55,469 nt of DNA from Candidatus Cardinium hertigii (GTDB lineage Bacteria > Bacteroidota > Bacteroidia > Cytophagales_A > Amoebophilaceae), in NCBI RefSeq assembly GCF_003788695.1, contig NZ_RARA01000026.1, positions 33,582 to 89,050 on the forward strand. The letters run 5' to 3'. The notes below the pieces were generated by a model that had not been told where the DNA came from, made no database searches, and worked only from the letters and a program-made list of their open reading frames with translations. A program made the position numbers and the translations under genes. Below are positions 7,902 to 15,068 of the stretch, in pieces. Position 1 is the first letter of the stretch. The number at the start of each line of letters is the position of its first letter.

Positions 7902-9383
7902 ATGCATCCAGAAAGCTTACTTATTGCCGGCTCTTTTTTACTCTTTTTGAGTATCGTCATCACCAAACTATCTACTAGATTAGGTATTCCCGCCTTGATT
8001 ATTTTTTTACTGGTAGGAATGGTCGCAGGCCACGAAAAGCTGGGAAATATTGATTTCCATGATCCTATGGCCGCTCAATTATTAGGTGCTATTACACTCA
8101 GTTTAATTCTTTTTACAGGAGGAATAGAAACGGAGTACAAACATATACGGCCTATTCTCTGGAGCGGTATAGTATTGGCAACCGTCGGTATTTTAATTAC
8201 TACTTTTAGCGTAGGCTTGTTCATCTGGGGGGTTACAACCCTCTGGGGTGGCCATATACAATTTACCCTACTAGAAGGTCTACTGATGGGCTCAATTATT
8301 GCTTCTACAGATGCAGCTGCCGTCTTTTCGATCATTCGATCTAAAAATATACATCTTAAAGCGAACCTTAGCCCCCTGCTAGAATTAGAATCTGGTTCCA
8401 ACGATACGATGGCCTGGTTTTTAATGATCTTGTTTAAAACATTATTGGAAAGCAAACAAGCCATGAGTCCAATGGAAGCTATAAGCACTTTTGTAAAAGA
8501 AATGGTGGTAGGGGGGCTAGCAGGGCTGTTGGTAGGCAAGCTAATGCTTTTAATACTCAATAAACTTCGTCTTACCAATCGTTCACTCTACCCAGGGTTA
8601 ATATTAGCCGTAATTATTTTTACCTACTCCGCAACCCATTTTTTACATGGCAATGCCTTCTTAGCCGTTTATCTTGCAGGATTAATATTAGGGAATAAAG
8701 ATTTTCCACATAAAAAAAGTATCATACAATTTTGCGAAGGAATTTCTTGGTTGATGCAAATTATTATGTTCATTATGCTTGGGCTATTGGTTTATCCGAA
8801 CCAGCTCCTACCTATTGCTGGCATTGGACTGTTGCTTTCTATCTTCTTAATGTTTATAGCCCGCCCATTGAGTGTTTTTATTTCATTATTTTTTTCTAAG
8901 ACATTAAATTTTAACCATAAGGTTTTTATCTCTTGGGTAGGCCTAAGAGGGGCCGTTCCAATTGTTTTTGCTACCTATCCATTATTAGCTAAAATTAACC
9001 AAGCAGATATAATGTACCATATTGTTTTCTTTGTGGTGCTCACTTCTATCTTATTTCAAGGGACCACTCTTTCTCCATTAGCCAAATGGCTACAACTAGA
9101 AGAGCCAATAGTAAAAAAACATCCACCTAGTATTCAGTTATCGCAAGAAGTGGCCAGTGAATTAATAGAACTAGTTGTTCCAGAAGGTTCCTCTGCTATT
9201 GGAAAAAAAATAGTACAGTTGAGTTTACCAGGAAATTTATTGATTATGCTCATAAAACGTAATGGTACATTTATCATCCCTAGGGGGGACACGGTCATTG
9301 CTGCGCTTGATTTACTAATGATTATGGCAGAAAATAGAGACGCAATTGATATGATAAAAGAAAGATTAGGTATCATAGATTAA
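7902..9383 (+). CDS. CPA1-type potassium/proton antiporter with RCK_C domain (CvrA/NhaP2-like)
   Basis: A 493-residue cation:proton antiporter of the inner membrane. About twelve membrane helices occupy residues 5-400. They include the strongly conserved ASTDAAAVFS and LELESGSNDTMAWFL segments (near 128-168), with the acidic ion-binding residues of the CPA1 family, and the WVGLRGAVPIVFATYP helix (near 346). After about residue 410 comes a soluble RCK_C/TrkA-C-like domain (VPEGSSAIGKKIVQLSLPGNLLIMLIKRNG), as in E. coli CvrA/NhaP2. It is shorter than the E. coli protein because the final cytosolic domain is absent. It probably serves K+ and pH homeostasis in the host cytosol. Ion preference is inferred. 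Confidence 0.88.
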   Translation: MHPESLLIAGSFLLFLSIVITKLSTRLGIPALIIFLLVGMVAGHEKLGNIDFHDPMAAQLLGAITLSLILFTGGIETEYKHIRPILWSGIVLATVGILITTFSVGLFIWGVTTLWGGHIQFTLLEGLLMGSIIASTDAAAVFSIIRSKNIHLKANLSPLLELESGSNDTMAWFLMILFKTLLESKQAMSPMEAISTFVKEMVVGGLAGLLVGKLMLLILNKLRLTNRSLYPGLILAVIIFTYSATHFLHGNAFLAVYLAGLILGNKDFPHKKSIIQFCEGISWLMQIIMFIMLGLLVYPNQLLPIAGIGLLLSIFLMFIARPLSVFISLFFSKTLNFNHKVFISWVGLRGAVPIVFATYPLLAKINQADIMYHIVFFVVLTSILFQGTTLSPLAKWLQLEEPIVKKHPPSIQLSQEVASELIELVVPEGSSAIGKKIVQLSLPGNLLIMLIKRNGTFIIPRGDTVIAALDLLMIMAENRDAIDMIKERLGIID

Positions 9384-9535
9384 CCATTATTACATACAAA
9401 CATTTTTTAGCACTGTAGCAGCTAGCATACAAGCTAGTATCTGGCTATACGCTTATGGCTAAAACAATTATAACAACTATATTATATGGCAACCCAAGTA
9501 GGTATACGTTTCATGGTTACGCATATTTTTAATAT

Positions 9536-10633
9536 ATGGCTTTAAAATGTGGGATAGTGGGTTTACCCAATGTAGGTAAATCTGTATTATTTAATGCCTT
9601 ATCAAATGGACATGCGGCTTCTGCCAATTTTCCTTTCTCTACCATAGAGCCCAATATAGGTATAGTATCTATACCAGATAAGCGCATGGAGCTGCTGGGT
9701 GCACTAGCCCATTCTAAGAACATTATACCTACCGCTATAGAATTTGTAGATATAGCCGGATTGGTCAAAGGAGCGCATCAGGGGGAAGGGTTGGGCAATA
9801 AATTTTTGGGCCATATTCGAGAAGTAGATGCTATTATACATGTGATCAGATGTTTTGAAGATAAAAATGTGCTACACGTAGCGGGCCATGTAGACCCTGT
9901 TTTTGATAAAGAGGTTATTGACTATGAATTGCGACGTAAGGATATAGATACCCTTACCAAAAGGTTAACTAAAAATGAAAAATTGTCCAAGCATGGATCA
10001 AAAGCACAACAGCAGGCGTGCGAATGGTTAAAACGTTTTATAACAGCGTTAGAACAGGGCATCGATGTACGTCAACTTCCAATAGAAGCGGAAGCAGAAG
10101 CATGTATCCATTCTTGGGAGTTATTAACCTTAAAACCCGTTATATACTTTGCCAATGTGGACGAGGCTACGCTGTTGGGCACCAAAAATATACACGTGGA
10201 TGTGCTCCAGGAAGTAGTAGCAAGGGAAAATGCTGATATGATTATGGGATGCCCCACATTAGAAGCACAGTTTCATGTATTGACTGACGATGAAAAACCA
10301 TTTTTCTTACAGGCGTATAATCTTACCGATTCCGGATTAACTAAACTCATTCAATCAGCTTATTCCCTACTACGGCTTATTACCTACTTTACCGTAGGGC
10401 CACAAGAGGTACGGGCATGGACCATTGAAAAGGGGACAAAGGCGCTACAAGCAGCAGGCGTTATTCATACGGACTTTCAACGTGGATTTATTAAAGCAGA
10501 GGTAATTTCTTTTCAAGATTATCAGACCTTTAAAAGCGAAAGTGCCTGTCGAGAGGCAGGGAAGTTACGGATAGAAGGAAAAGATTATATAGTTCAAGAT
10601 GGGGATGTGATACGCTTCCGTTTTAACGTATAG
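9536..10633 (+). CDS. ychF: Redox-regulated ATPase/GTPase YchF (OLA1 family)
   Basis: A 365-residue Obg-superfamily P-loop protein of the usual family length (about 363). The P loop GLPNVGKS is at 9-16 with FPFSTIEPNIG and DIAGLVKGAHQGEGLGNKFL downstream. The G4 position reads NVDE instead of NKxD, the YchF signature that favours ATP over GTP. A central coiled-coil insertion (RRKDIDTLTKRLTKNEKLSKH) and a C-terminal TGS domain (LLRLITYFTVGPQEVRAWTI) complete it. The protein associates with ribosomes and stress responses. The stop codon lies only a few bases before an RA terminus carrying R2. Confidence 0.96.
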   Translation: MALKCGIVGLPNVGKSVLFNALSNGHAASANFPFSTIEPNIGIVSIPDKRMELLGALAHSKNIIPTAIEFVDIAGLVKGAHQGEGLGNKFLGHIREVDAIIHVIRCFEDKNVLHVAGHVDPVFDKEVIDYELRRKDIDTLTKRLTKNEKLSKHGSKAQQQACEWLKRFITALEQGIDVRQLPIEAEAEACIHSWELLTLKPVIYFANVDEATLLGTKNIHVDVLQEVVARENADMIMGCPTLEAQFHVLTDDEKPFFLQAYNLTDSGLTKLIQSAYSLLRLITYFTVGPQEVRAWTIEKGTKALQAAGVIHTDFQRGFIKAEVISFQDYQTFKSESACREAGKLRIEGKDYIVQDGDVIRFRFNV

Positions 10634-10649
10634 GTTGTATCCGTTCACT

Positions 10650-10741
10650 CAATGGCGTCAACTTAAGGCAATTCATGATTAGCCTACCCTCCTATTCTAC
10701 TTGGTTATCAATAACAGCTAAACCTTAAGTTGACGCCATTG
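10650..10741. mobile_element. R2 element, 92 bp, inserted in an RA terminus
   Basis: Opposite orientation to the copy at 5445, same length, with the same 18-bp terminal inverted repeats. It is flanked on both sides by TCCGTTCACT, the RA terminus sequence, consistent with a 10-bp target duplication. It lies immediately downstream of ychF; the RA left-end bases start within 5 bp of the stop codon. Confidence 0.85.
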
Positions 10742-10866
10742 TCCGTTCACTTGCGTGGCAGAAATGTTTTTAATTTAATTATTTAATTACTAAATTATTC
10801 GTTACTTTTTTTCTTAATAAAAGAGCAACCAAAAAATCAAACGCTGGTGAACAAAGCTGTTAAAAA

Positions 10867-11209
10867 GTATCCGTTCAGTGGTATGGCAGCCATATTTTAT
10901 AGATTATTGAAGATTTTATCCATTTTTTTTAAAACTACTTAATTTTAAAGCTACTTTTTTTGCTTGATCAAAAAAAGTAGCCAAAAAAAATCAAGCGCTG
11001 GTGAAAAAACTGCTGAAAAGAAAGGAAAAAAACCGAAAATCAAATCTCGCTCCTACGGAGCTCAGACAAAATGATTTTCTTTTGATTTTTTTCCTTTCTT
11101 TTCTTTCCACAGTTTTTTCAAGGCGCATTTTTTATAAACTTACATTATTGCCCTATTTCTAAATACGAACGTGAAAAAATAGGCATAGGCCATTCCACTG
11201 AACGGATAC
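10867..11209. repeat. RA repeat, variant-B stem
   Basis: Bounded by GTATCCGTTCAGTGGTATGG and by CCATTCCACTGAACGGATAC. The outer parts match the reference copy (AAATCAAGCGCTGGTGAA, the TTTGCTTGATCAAAAAAAG hairpin, CAAGGCGCATTTTTTATAAA). The middle of the stem is different: GAAAAGAAAGGAAAAAAACC on one arm and TTTTTTTCCTTTCTTTTC on the other, closing with GCTCC-TAC-GGAGC. The two arms still pair. Other variant-B copies are at 21078 and 48850. An additional partial RA fragment (TCAAACGCTGGTGAACAAAG) lies at 10742-10866. Confidence 0.88.
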
Positions 11210-11576
11210 CCCACTATGCGAGTACACTGAATCCCGAAGCGGAACGCAGCCAGCTTTTCAAAGACGAAGAGTAGGCTCAAACAGGCTGATTTACTACCAA
11301 CTTGCAGCCTTTCTTTTCTAGTCACAGCTTTATTTTTTTTCAAGGCGCATTTTCTATAAACTTACATTATTGCGCTATTTATAAATACGAACGCGAACAA
11401 ATACGCATAGGCCGCACCACTGAACTGATACGACTGATTTCCTACTAGCTTACAGCCTGTAAATTTTCTAATCCTTGTTCAAGGCGCATTTTTTATAAAC
11501 TTACATTTTATTGCGCTATTGCTAGATACGAACAAAAAATTTTAAATACGCATAGGCCACACGACTGAACGGATAC
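11210..11576. repeat. Tandem truncated RA left halves
   Basis: Two further left-half fragments follow the variant-B copy head to tail, ending at CACCACTGAACTGATAC (near 11431) and CACGACTGAACGGATAC (near 11576). Each contains the CAAGGCGCATTTT block and TAAACTTACATTATTGCGC. The first also has the AGCGGAACGCAGCCAGCTTT inner arm. The series suggests repeated insertion or recombination at one spot. No gene is visible between 10634 and 11898. Confidence 0.75.
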
Positions 11577-11665
11577 TTTTTTGTTTGATCAAGAAAAAAA
11601 ATAACAAACAAATAATTTAGTAATTAAATAATTAAATTAAAAAATTTGCCACGCAGGCGAACGGA

Positions 11666-11757
11666 CAATGGCGTCAACTTAAGGTTTAGCTGTTATTGAT
11701 AACCAAGTAGAATAGGAGGGTAGGCTAATCATGAATTGCCTTAAGTTGACGCCATTG
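11666..11757. mobile_element. R2 element, 92 bp, with a copy-specific target duplication
   Basis: Same 92-bp element and 18-bp inverted repeats as at 5445. The flanks here read GGCGAACGGA on both sides, instead of AGTGAACGGA at the other copies. The flanking variant is thus the same on both sides within each copy but differs between copies, as expected if each insertion duplicated its own target. Confidence 0.85.
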
Positions 11758-11898
11758 GGCGAACGGATACCCAAATAATTTGGATGGGACTATACAGTTA
11801 TCTATATTAGGGGTTCCTAGAAATGAACCATGTCAGCAAATAGCTAAAGGGATCATAGGGCACATACGTTATATTTACATCATAATAAAATTAATATC
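11758..11898 (+). other. Leader region of the phosphatidylinositol synthase gene; possible gene remnant
   Basis: Beyond the last repeat terminus, one frame stays open without a start codon from about 11776 into the next gene (it begins LDGTIQLSILGVPRNEPC). This could be the tail of an upstream gene cut off by the repeat insertions, or chance. The promoter for the next gene should also lie here, but no clear TAnnTTTG-type motif was identified. Confidence 0.25.
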
Positions 11899-12507
11899 AT
11901 GGCTAAAGTAAATATTTTTTTTTTCTATCCAAATTTAATTGGCTATATACGTATTATATTAGCTCTACTCTCATGGTATTTTATGTATAAATACCCTTCT
12001 TGGTGGGCAATATTGCTCTATATTTTAAGCACTTCTATGGATATGCTTGACGGATATCTGGCTAGAATATGCAAACAAACCAGTCATTTTGGAGCTCTAC
12101 TTGATCAAATTATCGATAGGTGTGCACTACTTGGACTTCTTATGCTATTTTGCTATTTATATCCTTCTTGGATACTGTTCTTTCAAATGGTTGCTATGCT
12201 GGATATTTCTTCTCATTGGCTTTATCTGCATACAGCCGCTTTAAGCGGAGCAAAAACACACAAGGCTTCCCAAAACCCCATATTGAATTATTACTATACT
12301 TCAAAACCTTTCTTTTTTATGATGTGTTTCGGAAAAGAAGCATTTTATATACTTCTCTATATAAATACTTTTTGGACAGGCCCACCGCTATTTGGGATAT
12401 CTTTAATAAAATATATGGTATGTCTTTTTTTACCTATTGCATTTGTCAAAAGCTTAATAAGCATAGTGCTTTTGGTTGTTGGAGGGAAATCACTAACTAA
12501 AATATAA
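11899..12507 (+). CDS. CDP-alcohol phosphatidyltransferase resembling eukaryotic phosphatidylinositol synthase
   Basis: A 202-residue membrane enzyme predicted to join CDP-diacylglycerol to an alcohol, most likely myo-inositol. The catalytic motif is complete: D48xxD51GxxA55R56, then eight residues, G65xxxD69xxxD73. Beyond this superfamily motif it shares long stretches with animal/fungal CDIPT-type synthases as I remember them: an NIFxFxPNLIGYxRI start (5-19), FGALLDQIIDRC (64-75), LDISSHWLYLHT (101-112) with SHK near 121, NPILNYYYTSKP (126-137) and KSLISIV (184-190). The length also fits (human about 213). Bacterial PgsA and PssA lack these blocks. Acquisition from a eukaryote is the likely reading. 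Product specificity is inferred from similarity only. Confidence 0.85.
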   Translation: MAKVNIFFFYPNLIGYIRIILALLSWYFMYKYPSWWAILLYILSTSMDMLDGYLARICKQTSHFGALLDQIIDRCALLGLLMLFCYLYPSWILFFQMVAMLDISSHWLYLHTAALSGAKTHKASQNPILNYYYTSKPFFFMMCFGKEAFYILLYINTFWTGPPLFGISLIKYMVCLFLPIAFVKSLISIVLLVVGGKSLTKI

Positions 12508-12525
12508 CCCATAAATAACGTTATT

Positions 12526-12984
12526 ATGAAAAATGATCAAGAACCTAGTGAACCATTTTGGTTACATACACCACTTAAAAAAATGACTTCTTCGCAATGG
12601 GAATCTTTATGTGATGGTTGTGGAAAATGTTGCTTACTTAAAATTCAAGAAGCAGAAACCCAAAAAATACGTACCACAAAGATTTGTTGTCGATTACTCA
12701 ATACCATAAGCTGCCAATGCTCCAACTATAAGGAGCGTTTTAGCTATGTAGACGATTGTATAAAATTAAATGCGGAAAATATACAAACCATTACCTGGTT
12801 ACCAAAAAGTTGTGCCTATCGTTTAGTAAACGAAAACAAAACATTACCTGATTGGCATCCATTGATTACGAAAGATCCGCAATCTACTGTTAAGAGTGGT
12901 AATTCAGTGAGAGCCTATGCCGTTCACCCAGCATTAGTAAATAAACCCGTTATAGAATATTTACTAGAAGAAGAAGTAAGTTAG
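12526..12984 (+). CDS. YcgN/UPF0260-type cysteine-cluster protein
   Basis: A 152-residue soluble protein. It carries the cluster SLCDGCGKCC (Cys29, 32, 35, 36), further cysteines at 54, 55, 63, 65, 78 and 96, and blocks NYKERFSYVDDCIKL, WLPKSCAYRL and LPDWHPLI that match E. coli YcgN closely. The cysteines suggest metal or Fe-S binding, but the biochemical role of the family is unknown. It starts 18 bp after the lipid synthase stop, so the two probably form an operon. The family is best known from proteobacteria, which hints at horizontal transfer. The final base of its TAG stop is the first base of the RA element that follows. Confidence 0.88.
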   Translation: MKNDQEPSEPFWLHTPLKKMTSSQWESLCDGCGKCCLLKIQEAETQKIRTTKICCRLLNTISCQCSNYKERFSYVDDCIKLNAENIQTITWLPKSCAYRLVNENKTLPDWHPLITKDPQSTVKSGNSVRAYAVHPALVNKPVIEYLLEEEVS

Positions 12985-13093
12985 TATCCGTTCAGCGGTA
13001 TGGCATGCGTATTCGTGTTCGTACCCATTAGCAATAAAGAAAGCGCAATATTAGCCATTTTAAAACATGACTGCCACGCAGGTGAACGGATAC
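12984..13093. repeat. Minimal RA element, 110 bp, both ends present
   Basis: It begins GTATCCGTTCAGCGGTATGG and ends CCACGCAGGTGAACGGATAC, with only about 70 bp of left-end sequence (CATTAGCAATAA, AGCGCAAT) between. It is an internal deletion derivative that keeps both termini, showing that the termini define the unit. It separates the convergent ycgN-like gene and the ClpP-like gene, leaving 4 bp to the latter's stop. Confidence 0.85.
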
Positions 13094-13097
13094 AATA

Positions 13098-14495
13098 TTA
13101 TTCCTTTCCCATCAGCTGAGCTTGCTGCTGATGAGGTGGCCTATAGCTATAATCAAAATCATGTGGCATTAAGGGATAGCCATACAATTGATCAACAGAT
13201 TTAGTACCATCTACCGTCTGATTAGTACCCAAATAGTTTTTGGAATACTTTTCTAAAGTATAATCTGCAGCATCTGGGAGCACACTTACGGCACTTTCTT
13301 CAATACCGTTTACGATTACATCTACCCATTTTAACCTCTTAGCCTGATCGGCATACTCCGACCAACAGCCATCCATAGCTTTTTCATATAACTTCTTGTC
13401 AAACGTTTTAAGCGATATCCCCATTTTTTTGGCTATACGCCCGCCTAGACGCTCCCAGTCCTTCCTAAGCTCATCAGACAACTCCTGTGCTTCCCTAACA
13501 TTTAGTCTATATCTATAAAAAACAAGTTGCGCAACCTGATGATGCAGAATTTCTGCATTTGGAAGAGCATAAGATCTAGGTGCCAATGTAGCAATGATTG
13601 CGGCCATAGAAGCAGCCCATTGTCTCACCACTACATAAACCGGTGCCTTACTACGCTCAATGGCTTGTAAAATATTATGGCCTGCCCATGAACTACCACC
13701 TGGTGAGACACCGATGACTAAAAAAATAGGATAAACGCTATCTTTATTGTTAAAAAACTGAATTTGATCTACTATATAATTTGCTTTCCAGCACGTAATA
13801 TGGCCATCTAGTTGAATGCAACGATCCGAAAGCACCAATACATTATCTTTTTTACGCAAGGGATCCTTAAGATAAACAGGCTTCCGCTCAATGCGCTTGC
13901 TTCGCTCTAATTTAGTATTTAACCCTTCCATTTCTGCTTGTAATCGATTTTTGGCCTCTTGCAGCACTTGGGTCTGTCCCCTATCTAATTGTAATTTCTT
14001 ATCTAGCTCAGCTATCTGGATACTATATTGCTCCATCTGTTTGGTAAACTTAGCTTGGGCCAGTTCTGTTTCAGCAGCAAGCTTTTCTCTTTCCATTCTT
14101 AGCAACCGTATGGCTTTCTCATGTGCCTCTCGGATATCCTCTTCTTCTATTTCCTTACGTAGACGCTTATGCTCCTTTTCAAGACTAAGTTGCGCAATTT
14201 TTGCAGAAATAGCTGAAAGTTTTTTTTCTAAGATGGCACGATTAAGCGCATTTTCCTCGTCTAATGCATTTTTAAGCTTGGTTTTAGCAATGGTATCATT
14301 TGTATCACCGTCAGTAGTGCTTTTGGTGCTTTCTGCTTCTAATACATTTTTTAGCTTATTTTTAGCAGTTGTACCAATTTTAGCAGGGCTATTTTTCACC
14401 TCTTTTTTTGCCACTTTGGCTACACTTATTTCATTACTGCTTAGTAGTAGCAAAAACGACAACCCTAATCCATATTTATAATTTAGATAAAACAT
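13098..14495 (-). CDS. Exported ClpP-like protein with N-terminal coiled coil
   Basis: A 465-residue protein. Residues 1-26 form a signal peptide (GLGLSFLLLLSS core, likely cleavage near A26). Residues 80-205 are a charged Glu/Lys/Leu-rich coiled coil. Residues 215-400 are a ClpP/crotonase-type domain: VSPGGSSWAG (263-272) corresponds to the oxyanion loop, AASM places the nucleophile at Ser296, LHHQ places the histidine at 319, and the MDG at 374-376 aligns with the catalytic aspartate. All three catalytic positions therefore look intact. The C-terminus is Gln/His/Pro-rich. Export of a ClpP-like serine peptidase is unusual, because ClpP works with cytosolic unfoldases. The coiled coil could mediate oligomerisation or partner binding. 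Confidence 0.8.
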   Translation of the reverse strand: MFYLNYKYGLGLSFLLLLSSNEISVAKVAKKEVKNSPAKIGTTAKNKLKNVLEAESTKSTTDGDTNDTIAKTKLKNALDEENALNRAILEKKLSAISAKIAQLSLEKEHKRLRKEIEEEDIREAHEKAIRLLRMEREKLAAETELAQAKFTKQMEQYSIQIAELDKKLQLDRGQTQVLQEAKNRLQAEMEGLNTKLERSKRIERKPVYLKDPLRKKDNVLVLSDRCIQLDGHITCWKANYIVDQIQFFNNKDSVYPIFLVIGVSPGGSSWAGHNILQAIERSKAPVYVVVRQWAASMAAIIATLAPRSYALPNAEILHHQVAQLVFYRYRLNVREAQELSDELRKDWERLGGRIAKKMGISLKTFDKKLYEKAMDGCWSEYADQAKRLKWVDVIVNGIEESAVSVLPDAADYTLEKYSKNYLGTNQTVDGTKSVDQLYGYPLMPHDFDYSYRPPHQQQAQLMGKE

Positions 14496-14565
14496 AATTT
14501 TAAAATTATTTATTTAGTTAGTAAATTACTTGTTTTCTACCTGTAGAAGTGACATATCCCTTCAG

Positions 14566-14637
14566 TTGTCCGGCTAGGATTCGAACCTAGAGTCTTCTGG
14601 ACCAAAACCAGACGTGTTGCCGTTACACTACCGGACA
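14566..14637 (-). tRNA. tRNA-Gln (UUG)
   Basis: A cloverleaf folds on the minus strand. The acceptor stem is TGTCCGG pairing with CCGGACA plus discriminator A. The anticodon stem TCTGG/CCAGA encloses the loop TTTTGGT with anticodon TTG. The T arm is CTAGG-TTCGAAT-CCTAG. The unpaired-type U1-A72 start is typical of glutamine tRNAs. The 3' CCA is not encoded. It lies between the ClpP-like gene and the fusion transporter. Confidence 0.95.
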
Positions 14638-14667
14638 ATCAATTACTTACCTTACTTATTACTTACC

Positions 14668-14732
14668 GTAGACTCCGTTTACTTAGTAGATTCCGTTTAC
14701 TCACCGCAGACTCTGTCTACTACTCGTAGAAT
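14668..14732. repeat. Imperfect 20-bp tandem repeat upstream of tRNA-Gln
   Basis: Three degenerate units of about 20 bp, each containing a GTAGAYTCYGTYTACT-like core (GTAGACTCCGTTTACT, GTAGATTCCGTTTACT, GCAGACTCTGTCTACT), end in a partial fourth (GTAGAAT). They lie 5' of the tRNA on the minus strand and could be part of its promoter region. The stretch from 14733 to 15068 holds no convincing gene. Confidence 0.6.
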
Positions 14733-15068
14733 ACAAATATATACATTTGTATAGAAAAAAGTAAGGAAGTGCATGCTTTTTATCGTTTAGTATCCCTATC
14801 CCATATCCTTCATGCGTGTGGAATTTCCATATTGCCATTTCTCCTTTTATGATATCGCTTGCTACCCATACCACATTAAACAGAAATGGGTTCTATTGTG
14901 TTGCGCGCTATAAGAAATACATTATTGTTTTTGTTTTTGATTTTTTTACTATAAAAAGGTCAATATTTATACATATATGTTTATACTGGACCATTTCATT
15001 TGCATAAATGACCTCTTCTAGATTACCTTAACCATTGTTAGGTATTAGCAAAATATAAATATTTAATT

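Noticed and set aside
10650..11757. Alternating repeats with spacers as a CRISPR array
   Set aside because: Repeats are long, inverted, irregularly spaced and related to each other; there are no short direct repeats with unique spacers and no cas genes in the window.
14816..15007. 63-codon frame upstream of the fusion transporter
   Set aside because: AT-rich, low-complexity aromatic composition, no family, and it ends just before the transporter gene; chance is the best explanation.
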